Below are positions 48,801 to 60,800 of a stretch of 64,000 nucleotides of DNA, one piece after another (positions within the stretch are counted from its first letter, which is position 1; the number at the start of each line of letters is the position of its first letter). The translations under genes and the position numbers were made by a program. The notes below the pieces were generated by a model. That model saw only the letters and a list, made by a program, of their open reading frames with translations, did not search any database and was not told the DNA's origin. The DNA is taken from positions 21,894,941-21,958,940 of the forward strand of contig OZ038378.1 of the NCBI GenBank assembly GCA_964036045.1, in the 5' to 3' direction. This DNA is from Eutreptiella sp. 'Long Island Sound 2002'. Taxonomy: Eukaryota > Euglenozoa > Euglenophyceae > Eutreptiales > Eutreptiaceae.

Positions 48801-51800
48801 AAAGCGAAGACTGCTGCAAGTGCTAGTGCAGAGTTCAAGCCGCCATCGCGTTCTGGTGCTCAGCCATCCCGTGGTACCGTTACCTCCCCAAGTGGGGGAA
48901 GTTCGGTGGCAAGGAGCCTGAATTCCAGGTTGGCTAAGGTTGCAGGACCGAAGAAGAAGTAGGTCACGATTAACCCAGGTGTTTTTCTCTTTTTTTGCAG
49001 TCATGTGTGCGCGAGGTCTCGCGCACTCGCCTTCGACGCGAATGCATTTATATGTCCTTAAGGGCTTGTACATTTTTGCCGAGCTTTTATTTCAGAGTTT
49101 GCATGTAGTGCATTTCGTGTCGTGTTTTCGTTGCCTTCTGTACACAATTGTTTCCACGACCTTGAGTGCGCGAGGCCTCGCGCACTGAGGGACAGAAAAA
49201 AGTAATTTATTTCGCAGGACAAACTTTGGTACAACTGGAGTTCCACAGAATTTCATTTTTGAAAATGAGCTTCTGAAAAGGCACGTGCTTGTGGGATTTT
49301 GAAATACAAAAACAACAACATTGGTAATACGCACCCTTCAAATCAATCAAAATAATAATTTATTTTGGTAAAGAAAATCTTAAAAAAAGCAGCAACTTGC
49401 GGAAAAAACAATTTTTTTGGTGATGTCTGATTCATGCGTGCTGCAAATGTCCAAAAAGAATAGTTTTTTTGGTTGCCATTTTTTGTGTCCGCCCCTTCCA
49501 AAAGGGGGTGCAGTTTGCGTGGGCTAAGACTTTATGGAGCCAATTGTCAGTGAATGTGGTGTTGCTCATGTCTAATGGTGTTTGCTTTGTACTTGGAGGT
49601 TGGTTTTCATAGGGCATTTCTTTTGTTGCATCCGTCACAGTTGCATGCACAGAAATGCAGCAGCAAATTGCGACCGCTCGCCCAACAATGACTACAACAG
49701 CATCGGGGTTCTAAGTCTTTCTTGAAAATCCATGAAGACAAAAGGACAGCAGCTTAAGTCATGCATGCCAGGGGTGGATATAGTGGGGGGGGCGTCCCCC
49801 CCAAGCCCCCCCCCCCCCCGATGACGATTACCATTACGATTTACCCGTGACTGAACTAGCAATTTTGCCAGCAGTTTCACAAGAGGACTGATGGCCAGAA
49901 AAAGCGCCAGAGCAGGATTTGAACGCAAGGCAGTCAATTCGTGAGCCTAGGCATATACCGCTGTACTACTGAGCCATCCTTCCAGCCCTCAACACCAGAC
50001 AATACATTGCACAGGGGTTGGTGTATCCCATGACGACAGTCCACACAGTGCAATCATTTCTTGACACATTTTGCCAAAATGGCTTGCAATTCCGAATCAT
50101 CTGTGCCTGAACTGCCTGAGCTAATCGTAATTGCAATCATTCCGTCATCACTGCCTCCTGGCTCAACAGCCCCCCCCCCCACCCCACCCCAACCTTGGTA
50201 ATGTCGTCACAATCATATCCACCCCTGATGCATGCAATTGCAGCTCCCAGAGGACCCCATGAGGACCCCATGAATGCGCTGCATTCCCATGTATGCTGCC
50301 AAGCCCAGAGGTGCAGCTTACGTAGAGGGATTAGACCATCCTACACCAGTTGTACTACGCCGTACCACCAGCCTTCATGGAACCCCGCGCCCCACCACAA
50401 TGCAGTGTCCACGAGAACCCGCAGGAGCCTCCTCACCACCTTACTAACACCCTGACTAAAAGAGGGGCGTGCCCAGCCACAAGCCGCCATGCTCCAGGGC
50501 ACGAACTTGCAATCAGTACACAGCCATGCAGAGTGTGGGCAGGCACACCAGTGTCCACTTCTCCGCTGGTAAAATGCGCATCCCCCGAAGGAGGTCCTGC
50601 TCATTCTCCAGGGCACACAGTTTGCCAACGGCTACATCGATAGCCCATTGGGTGGCAGGGAACCGCTCTGACCCACAGCGTAGTGACTTGTTGAGCGGCA
50701 CATACGCTGGTCCAGTGTAGAGACGCAGCCCTGAAAATGTACGCATGGATGTTTGTGTATACAAGCTGCGAGTACACAAGGGTTGCATGAAGGGTCAGGG
50801 AGCGAGAGGCACTCCCACACACGGCCCCACAGAGTTTGGTGCAACGGAAGGACGAGGGGGCAAGCACAGGGCCGTGAAGCTGCCGGACAAAAGCTAGGAC
50901 AGACCCAGATTACAATGTGAAGATTGCAGCTAGTACGACAGTTTTTTCCATTGTGGTACAATTGTATACACTTGTTTGTGTCCTTTTGGCTGCCGTTTTC
51001 TGCCAAAACAGGGCAAATGTGCAAATTGATCTTTGACACCATCACACCATCAATGTGAACACTACGGCCCTGGCTTGACGTGCAAAGTGTGGAAAGGATC
51101 CCAGCCCAGCCTGCGATCTGCCCTGCAATGTGATTGGCATGAGGAAATGACATGCACAACTGTTCATTCACTATCAGACCATGAACTCACCCCAGACGTG
51201 GCATGCACAGGCACATGCACATGCACCAACCAAACCAAAGGCAAAATCTCAGGACAAGCATATGTGCTGGCACATGTGGAGACATGGCAAGCATCTCATA
51301 CCAACTACTTCAGCTGCAGTGAGTCCCACAGCCTTGGCCAATTCAGTATTCATGAATGTCTCTGTTGTCCAGCCTTCGTGCCCTATAACATATGCAAAAA
51401 GAAAAAAAGCAATGAGTATGTAAGAGCCCCCATCACAACTGAGGGGTGAAGAGTCACAATGGAGCGCTGAATGAACATTGGACATAAAAAAATGGGGAGG
51501 GAATGCGGAATGGTGTACACTTCAGTAGCGTGTCTCATTGTTGAGAAGACCCAATTGTTTCAGCATGGCTGCAATCCTCGCCCGGCTTGTGAGTCCAGAA
51601 GGGGCATGGGCACCTGTGGAAAGCAAAAGCAATCCAAATAAGTCTGAGAACCGTCCTCTGTTTGCAAATTTGGCCTCCATCGGGCTTCACATGGACCACT
51701 ACTTCGTTGTGCCCCAGCCAATTACCCTCAAATAAACCAAAGACCCCCAGCACACCCAACTGCCACCCAAGCTCCTGAAACACCTGCGGTGTGTTCTGGG

Positions 51801-54800
51801 TGTGTGTGTGTGTGTGTGTGTGTATGTGACGCCCAAATATTTCAACCAAATCAATAGCGTTTGCTATAAACATCACCACTCTACAGCTCTGTCCGCACTG
51901 CAGCAATGTGTGAGTGTGTGTGTGTGTGCGTGTGTGTGCGTGTGCGGGGGTGCGTGTGCGTGTGCGTGTGCGTGTGCGCGTGTGCGTGTGTGTGTGCTCT
52001 GCTGTACTATGTATGAAGGCAGCTGCCTATTAAGGTCCTGGACGCTCGTGTGCAGGGTGGGGAGGGGGGTTAGCGGATTAGGACTCGTTGACTGCCTGCA
52101 CTACCCTCCCCCGCCTGCCCCGTGGTTCGTGGCGTGGCGGAAGGACCAGGGCCTCCCGGTCAAGTCGCCTCACCAGACGCCCTCCCCTGCACCCTAGCTG
52201 CTGCCATCCCCCCTGGGTACCTGCACTTTCCCCAAATTCAGTGGGAAAATCAGACAGCCCCCCCCCCCCCCCGGTCTCGTATTGACGCAATCCCCTGGGT
52301 GCCACTGGTGAAGACTGGGGCCAGACTGGGGCTGGGGCTGGGGCAGGGGCTGGGGCAAGTGCAGACCTTGGTCGCGCACATCGAAGCCCCCCTTGGGGTT
52401 GGGATACTTGCGGCCCTCTTCATCCAGTGGCACCGGTTGCGTGGCGTAGCTCCAGAAGTCTGCGCCTTGAAACTCCGTGGAGCACCACTCCGCCTCCATT
52501 CTGCTCATCAGCCATGTGCTGGAGGGGGGCATGGGCTCTTGCGAGTCCTCCAGCATGCGTTTGAAGGCGGGGCGCCAGGAGGTCAGCTTGATGGCCTACC
52601 AGACACAAGGAGCAAAGAAATGTGGGAAAGGGCTGGGCCTGGGCTGTTCCGGGATCATCCCCTGTCGTTTGGGGCCTCAGTGAGCTGGAGCTGACCCTCA
52701 TCCGTCCAGTAACCACCCATCAAATGCAAACCCCGCAGGAGGGGGCGTCGGGGTAAAGCCTGATTCAGGTGAGATACTGAAGGTGTAGGTGGGACCTTTG
52801 GTGGGCTTCCCATCACACAGCCACCTCCCAAGAGCTACATTGCACCCACTCAAAGGCAAATAAGTTCAAAAGGAGTGGGAAGGAGGAATGTGGAGACACT
52901 GTACACACGTTGTGGACACTGTACACATGTAGACACCGTACACATGTTGTGGACACTCGGGACCAAGGTGCATGTTGTGGACATGCACATGGAGGACACT
53001 CTACGCATGTTGCCCACACTGCGCACATGCTGCCGACATCGTGTAGATGCAGACACTGCACACACATTGTGGACACTATGCTCATGGTGTGGACACTGTA
53101 GACAACTGCACTGCCAAAACGCACTGTCAGAGCGAGAACCTACTGCATATCTGCTTTTCGACCTGTTGTCTGCACACAGCACGGCATCAAGAAAGTGGTG
53201 CGGGTGACCAAGCCGCCCACAGCCCTTGACGGGACAAAAGACACCATGCATTACGGCGTGGCCGTCAAGGCCCAGGAGAGGGGGTGGAGGGGATCAGACA
53301 CCAAAACCCCAGACACCGTTCTGGGCCATAACAGAAAGCAACTTGTGCGTTTCACGTGTATGCACTCCGTCACAAGCTTTATCACAACAGTGCCGCATGA
53401 GGCATAGCACTGTGGGGCATGGCCCAAGGTACTCGATCGACCCTACCACACGCCTCACCAGCAGAATTAAGAGAAGCGTGCTGCCTACCCCCCACCCCCT
53501 CCCCAGCAGCCAGCCCCAGCGAAGATTGTGGCTTGTGGACGGGTGGTGAGGCACAACATGAATCGTGTTAGAACAGAAAACTTTTTGGCACCGGGTCGTC
53601 CCATTCCACCTCTAACAAGAGTGGGGGGGGGGGGGGGCAGACCTGGAGATAGTGCGTATCGCCGCTAACGCGAGATACACAGATACCCACTTTTTTTGTG
53701 CGATACACAAACGACACACACTTCAGAAGCCTGGGACACATGCGTGTAACATGAAATCCACGAAGAGAGAAAAGAGATCTTGGCCACCCCCCCACAGGTA
53801 ACATGTCACCATCACTGTACCAAATTTTGCAAATCGCATTCATGATGAGACGACTGACATGTGGAAAAACACACACACAGGGAATTGAACACATACTCCC
53901 TGGTTCACCAAACGCCTGCCTCAATAACTGAACAACAACTACCAGCTTGCAGATCAGTGCAACAGAGCGTTCTTAGCTTGAAGTGATGTCCAGACAAAGC
54001 GCAAATCCAGCGCAATCCAGCATCGACTGCCCAAAAATCCACCGCAAAGTAGACAGCTGGGTGGGACACACATGTGATACACACTCTTGACAGTTGGGAT
54101 ACACAAATGATACACACCCCCGAAGCTTGGGATACAGTGTGACACAGAAATGTCAGTTTGTGGCATACACTCTATCTCCAGGACTGGTGGGGGTGGGGGG
54201 GGGGGGGCTGCCCCGTGCCCCACAGCCCCGCAACAGACGACACAACAACAGTGGCCGCCCCAATGTCTGCCCCCAAGCCCTGACCGCAACAGAGCAAGTC
54301 AACCGAGGCCCAAAATGCACCGAGCAGCCTGTGCGCTGTATTGCTTCAGCTACTTGTTCAAGCTCTGATCACTGCATGATGATGATACTGCCGCAGCATC
54401 ACCCACGTCCAGCGCATGTACATACCATCGGGTCATCCCCAACCCCATGGGCACCCACTTCGCAAACCTGCAGTAGATTGAGGTAATCCAAATGGGTGGG
54501 TCGTGCATTGTCATTTCCGTCCTCGGCAGCTGCGAAGGTGCGCATCTGCACATGATGCGGCGACGGGTACAGCATCCCTTCATGCCGAAGTGGCACAGGC
54601 GGGATGTGGCTTGAACACAGACATCAAGATCAGGCCCTTGGTGAGCCCACAAGAGCAGAAGGGCGGGAGGGGGGTCATCTGGCGCCTTGGTTGGGTGTCC
54701 TGTCCCCGCACTCACCCGCAACCCCTCCTCCTGTGACCCAATCATCAACCGCCCCATCCCCCTTTCCTGGGGGGCAGTGTACCTGTGCACCTCTGACCCA

Positions 54801-57800
54801 ACTTGGCTGTAGTTCAGAGGAACGATGCGAAAAGCTACAGCAGACACTTCACATGCCGCATTTCACTGCCCGCCAAGCCCCAGCCAACCCCACCCCAGGG
54901 AAGGGGGAAGGCAGGGAGTTCCTTCAACTCACTAAAGGGCTCCTCACACCCAGAAGAAAGCTTGGCTGTTAGCCATCATTCAGAGGAGAAGAATGACAGA
55001 AAAAATGGAAGGGCTACAGTAAATTGTCTGGCACCACCCCATATAATGGAGGAAACTGTTATGCAAGTTTTCTTTTCGCTGTAATGCATAATTGTTTTTG
55101 CTACAATACACAACCTAACAATACGCAGAGAAGGCAAAAGAAGCAAGTATTGTTTTTAGTAATGTGAGTGGACTTTTTTGTATGATCATGAACTTTGTTA
55201 TGACTAGGGCATCGACACTTGCCAGTTCTGTACGGCACCGCAGCGGCCCTAACAACGGGGACGCCAAGTAGCACGTGTACAGTCTTGCGCTGTTACACGG
55301 TGGATGTGCACAAAAGAAACAAATTGCTCCTATGCATTGATATTCCTTTGTCAATCTTGCAAAATACAAGGTTCCATTCTACCACCCCTACTAACCCCTG
55401 CCACCTCACGAGGCAGACGATGGCTGCATCTCTGCTACGGTCTCAGGGTCTCTAAAGCAGGGATGCAAACGGTGGCTGAATAATCCCTCCCACCTCAGGG
55501 TCCCTGAAGCGGCGAGGCAAAGGATAGCCGCAGTATCCGAACAGGCATGGGTTCCCTGAAATGATTATTTGTTTTACGAGTATATTTTGTCACTATAATG
55601 TAACACCCCCAAACCCTTGGGTACAACTTACCCAACGGCTTTCACACGCCCACAGAAAACACCAAAGTCCTAAACCACCTGCCAATGGCAGGTGCACATC
55701 GTGTTTCCATCCATCGGTGTCTTACCTCGAGAGTCCCTAATCTTAGGGACTGCAGGAGAATCTGGAGGCCACGGCATTACTTAGGGCGCCGGTCGAGTAG
55801 CCACTTCAAGCCTTGGATTTCAAACGCATGGGCGCATGGGATAAGAGCGAGGTGCCCCAGCGTTTGGTCCGACTGGCGTCTTTTGACCCATTCAGCATAT
55901 ACATTTGTCATATTGTCTGAAAACAGGCAATGCAGCTCATCTTTTTGGGTCCATTTGTCGGGGCTGTGAAAGACAAAAAATACGCATGTTTGTGGCAGCC
56001 ATGCTGCCCAGCATGTGCACACAACGGGCTGCATGAGCAACAACTCATGCGGCAGGCAGCGCAGCTTGCGGTCTTGTCGTGCCATTATGGCTGCTTGTCT
56101 TACAAACTGGCACAGAGTTACCATTGGAGCGTTCAGAAAAGGTGTGGAACATGCTTTCTGTGCATTGCCTTTTCTTCCCACTCCATCTATCTTGAAAGCG
56201 ACAATAGAGAATTGCGGTTATACTGTCGTCCCATTCTGTGCAGGGGCATGGTCGGACTGGGGTGCCAAAGAGCGTACTTATGGGACACTGCAACATGATG
56301 TTTGCAACACAGGGAAAAAGGATACAAGTGGAATGAACCCTACAGGTGTGCCGAAGGCGCGGGAGAAAAAAATGGCCCAAACGAAAAAAGGTTCCCAGAA
56401 CCCTGATTCTTACGTGATTTAGAGCGAGGGGGGAGGGGGGAGGGGGTCCAGGGGAGGGGGGGAAGGGGTCCAGGGGGGAGGGGTCCCCCCACCCCTTGCC
56501 AAAATGACAATTAAAGCAACGCCCTGCCTCCCCCCCTCCCCGGGCCTGAGCGTGCAGAAGGCAGTGGGGTGGGCACCAGGTTCATCCTCCCACCGCCCCC
56601 TTCTGGTCTTGGAATTGAAAGGAGCCGAGACCTGTTCTGAAGTCTTGATCTCCGACAGCATCCCAGCCAATATCCCACGCCTGGGAGAGACCGCTGGCCC
56701 CTGGGCGTTGGCCTGTAGGACGCGGAGCGCCGCAGACACGGCCTCAACTGGCGCCATCAAAGCGGTGGGATGCAAAGCAACAATGTCATCACAGAAATCA
56801 TCGAAATTTTGGTCATTGTTCAGCAGCTGTCTGATGTGATTGCCGCGGAAGCTCGTGACCTGAACACGTGTGCAGCATGAACTGGGTAGGAGACTATTGC
56901 GTGTTTGCATGTGGCGTGAGCAGTAAGGGCGGCGTCACCTCACCTGACCTACACGGTGACAGTTGCACACAAGATTTCCATTCCTCAGCTGCGCTGCCCC
57001 TGACTTCGCCCTCCCTCCACCAGTCACATATTCGACCGTCCAACACTGCAGGGGATGTGGCTCCACATCAGTCAACATCAGCCTGTTTTATGAAAATCCG
57101 GCAGTCGGCGCAGCCGTGTGTTGGAGGGTGCTGGAGAGGGTCAGTGACTCGCTGGGCCCTGCTGTGCTGGCAGACCATCAGCATCAGACTCCGCCAATGA
57201 ACGCCACAGCGCCGATGAGCGTCACAGCACCATTGGTCATGTCCCAATCGCCCTCGGGCAGCTACCACTCACTAATCAAGACTGTATATTGGGACCGAGC
57301 TGTGGAAGGGCACTGGACACGAGACTAGACACCGCATCAGTATCCACCTATGACATGTGTGCATTTGGGTGCTCTCACCTGCATGCACGCTGCACTCTGC
57401 ACAGGCACTCTGCAAACCACACAGCACACAGCAAACTACACACCCTGCACGTTTGCACAATCCAACTTGCACTTTGCAAACTGCATACTGTGCACTATGC
57501 ACAGTACATTGTGCACCCCAACCACTGTGTACTGCGCACCGTGCCCATTCCACTGTGCACTGCACATTGCACTGAGCACCTCTGGTCTACACACATTGCA
57601 CCGCACAGTTGCCATGAACCGCATCAGACACTTGCAGAATGCAGCGTGCACACTGATAGACAGCGTCCCTACGTTTTGCAGCAGGGTAATGCAGTCGTTG
57701 GGGCATTTGAGGGGTCCCTAAATGATTGAAGGAGTGGTGGGGGTCGGCTGTGGCAAGCCGGGACTGCATCTCTTGTAGTGCCCTCGAGCCGAAGCCTGCG

Positions 57801-60800
57801 TCCAAGGTCTTGGGTGCAGGAAATTCATTGGGGACAAGAAGGAAGAATAAGTGATGAATTTTGTGCAGCGTTATGAACTATCTTTGTCCGCCCTGCAAAC
57901 ATTTAAGAAAATTTGTCCCACTGTTTTGGTTTGTTTCAATGCATATGGCACCCACCATGGACTTCCTCACTCAAAGTAGAAAGACATACCTGTTTTGGAA
58001 ATTTTTGACAGTTTTGGACTGTATCTACCTCCAAACCCTTGTGTACAACTTCCCCAACGGCCTTCACACGCCCACAGAAAACACCAAAGTGCTAAATCGC
58101 TTGCCAATGCGCTAGTGCACGACTGGTTGTGTTCCCCCCCTTCACCGCCTTTTGCCACACCAAACCTACGTGGACCGGCATCCGTACATACAGCGGGGGG
58201 GAGGGGGACTGCGGGGGTCAAGCAAACCCTTGGTCAAACCTCGGTGTGCTCAAGGGAACACCCTGGGCCCACCCTAACCCCTACGGAGCAGGTCATCCTT
58301 CAGACGCCGGCGACGTGGTTGTCATTGTGGGCTATCCTGACTAAAACCAAAAAAAACGGTCCTCAGGGACAAGCCTGGCCGTGGACGTGCAGCACTGGAG
58401 GATCATGACGGGAGAGCGGCCTTCATGCACCCAACCACCAAGGCCGGTATGTGCAGCCGTACAACTACAAGCGCCATTTGAAGTCCGGGGAGACCTGTCC
58501 ATCTGCCGGACAAACGATGCGGACAGAACCTCTGGAAGACTGCACTGTCCAACGAAGTCGTACAATGAGAGCTTCAGAAACCAGCTCCCCTAGAGAAGGC
58601 GTGACTTTGTGTCTGGCACCCTCCAGAATACCCTCAGCCAACGAGCCGCAGCCGACCAAGATGGTGACCGTGCTGGAGAATTGTCACCGCTGTGGGGCTA
58701 TCTTGAAGACGGACAGAGTGGGGGTCGCGCGCTCAAACCGGGCCTCCGCAGCCCCGATCCTGGGGATTGTGCCACCTCTCTCAACCCTCAGTCGGTCATC
58801 ACAGAAGCCACACCTTCACAACGGTCTTCGGGCGGGAGTAAGTGACAGGATTGCGGTGCAGCTGGGTTGCCAGGTTCCTGATGGTCTGCATAGTTAATTC
58901 ACGGAACTCTGAGTAGTCGGCGACAAATGACTCCCCGTCCTCAGTGGCATCAGAGTCATCCCAACGGGCGAACATCTGCTGTGCAACAGCCGTTGGGGGC
59001 AGCCCCACGGCTTCCCCCATGGTACGTGCAGCTTCCAGGACCTCCTGTGGGCAGCACAGAGAGAGGGATAGGGGAGAGGGATGGAGCATGCTGCTGCACG
59101 GTCCGCCGTCACAATGGACTGTCAAGGAGAAGCCAGGGGAAACGGTCGGATGTCCAGACGACGCCAGTAGATACACTGAGGCGTCAGGGAGCCCCCGCAT
59201 TGAAAAACAAAAAAGGGAAGTGGGTGACTGCACACAAAATCGTGTTCGGGTGGTAACCAACGGCGATTGGGCAGTGGCCGACGGCGGTGGAAGAACAAGG
59301 GAAGGCGCTCGGACGGCAGCCGACGGCAGAAAAGGGCATGTGGTTGATCCCACAGCACTCCGGCAGTGATCGTACCCTGACCCCGGGGGGAGGGGGGGGG
59401 GGACTCCGTTGGCTGCAGAGATTTGGAGTTGGGCAGACAGCGATGACGCGTGCAAAGCGAGCCCAAGAGCTCAAGCCTTCCTGGACCTGTGGCCCAAGGA
59501 AAGCCCCTGCCTGTTGCTGTGTGGCGCTCGTGTACCCTCCACCCCACACCCCTTTTGCCAGACCGGCGACAGCCAGGGGGAGGGAAAAGGTCGACATGGA
59601 TCCAGGAAATAGGGCAAGCAACCTCTGCCTCTGCACCTACCCCCCCCCCTACCCCCTCTGTCGGCCCAAATTTAAGCCACCACAAAGCGAGGGTGCAAGC
59701 CGTGGGCTGGCCTCCCGTTGGGAGCCAGGAAACGGGGCGGCAGGCTGTTGCTACCCTCCCCTCCCCCCCTGGGGGAAAGGGGAGGCCAGGGAGAACGGCT
59801 GCCCCTCCCCCACAAGCAACAAGGCCTCAACCGGTCCCGGGATCACAGGTAAAACCCCACCGCGAGACAAACGCCAGGAAGTCCCCGTTTACCCCGCGCC
59901 ATTTCCCACCACAGGTCCCGGTGGTTGAGTGGTTATGCATCCAACCACGCATCCAAGAACCCCCAGTATGAATCCCGGGAGCATAAGTTGTACCTCACCT
60001 GAGACAAACGCCTCGCAGTCCCAGTTTTCCCCGCGCCGTTTTACCATCACGGGTCCTGGTGGTTGAGTGGTTATGCATCCAACCACGCATGCAAGAACCC
60101 CCAGTTTGAATCCCGGGAGCATAAGTTGTACCTCACCTGAGACAAACGCCTGGAAGTCCCAGGCCTTTGTCCAGCCCCCTACCATCCTTTCTCACCCGGC
60201 ATCAGGGAGCACAGGTTGTACCACACGTGTGACAAACGCCTGGAAGTCCTCAAGGCATGCCCTGGCCCCTGTACATGCTTGTCTGCCAGGGAATCGGGTC
60301 ACAGCCGCCGTCCCGGAATGTCGGGGCCAGCAGCTGGTCGCAACTGTTATGCGGTGCCCATACACACGCGGGCTCACTACCACTACCACTACTCCCCCCC
60401 CTACCCCTGCGGGGGTGGGAACAAAGCGAGGTGCTGACCCCTCCCCCCGGGCAGTTGGCATCCCCTCACCCCAGAGCACGGGAGCACGAACGGGCCACCG
60501 GCAACAAAGGGTTGCACCCCGGGTAACTGGGCTAGGCGCGGTGTGACTGTGTGACCCGATGTGCCTCGGGTAGTGACAGGATCTCGCGTGAGCACCCACA
60601 CACACAGGCACGGCAGCGTCTCCCGCCCACCAGCGCTTCGGCAAGGTCCGTGGGGGCTGAGACCGTTCGGCATTGGCACCGGACCAGCAGGCGGCTCAGC
60701 CCCGGTGTCCGGCACAGAAGGCAGCCACAACCCGGCACCCTGCCCCTGTGTGAGGCCCGGTCCCAACCCGACCCAAACCCCGCACCTACCGCCCCCCCTC

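Larger units (their letters stand above)
42839..49528 (+). mobile_element. 6.7-kb TIR DNA transposon carrying a ParB-like gene and a palindrome array
   Basis: The ends are perfect 23-base inverted repeats, CTTAGCCCACGCAAACTGCA plus CCC (42839-42861; complement at 49506-49528), flanked by ACTTT on both sides. A second inverted pair lies further in: 42908-42934 and 49444-49471, about 27 bases with one or two differences (AAAAAAACTATT...TTTTGGA...ATTTG). The interior is lower in GC than its surroundings and contains no long dG/dC runs, unlike the DNA on either side. It holds a transposase-like frame (43931-45757), a spliced ParB-like gene (46007-48962) and ten palindromes. Orientation is opposite to gene 2, in whose intron it sits. 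Known superfamilies with 5-bp duplications (for example Transib) do not share these ends or proteins as far as I know, so the superfamily is open. Fresh-looking ends but broken frames suggest a fairly recent but no longer autonomous copy. Confidence 0.85.

Noticed and set aside
48781-49000. An intron from GTAAGGACC to TTTTTTTGCAG at the end of the ParB-like gene
   Set aside because: It would remove a coherent Lys/Ser-rich coding stretch with a basic signal, and the following exon would be the palindrome itself.
43035-49186. CRISPR-like array
   Set aside because: Spacing of the palindromes is irregular (57 to more than 2,000 bases), several lie in introns, and the host is eukaryotic.
49898-49984. 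A functional tRNA gene
   Set aside because: A and B boxes are present, but acceptor, anticodon and T stems do not pair properly; read as a SINE.
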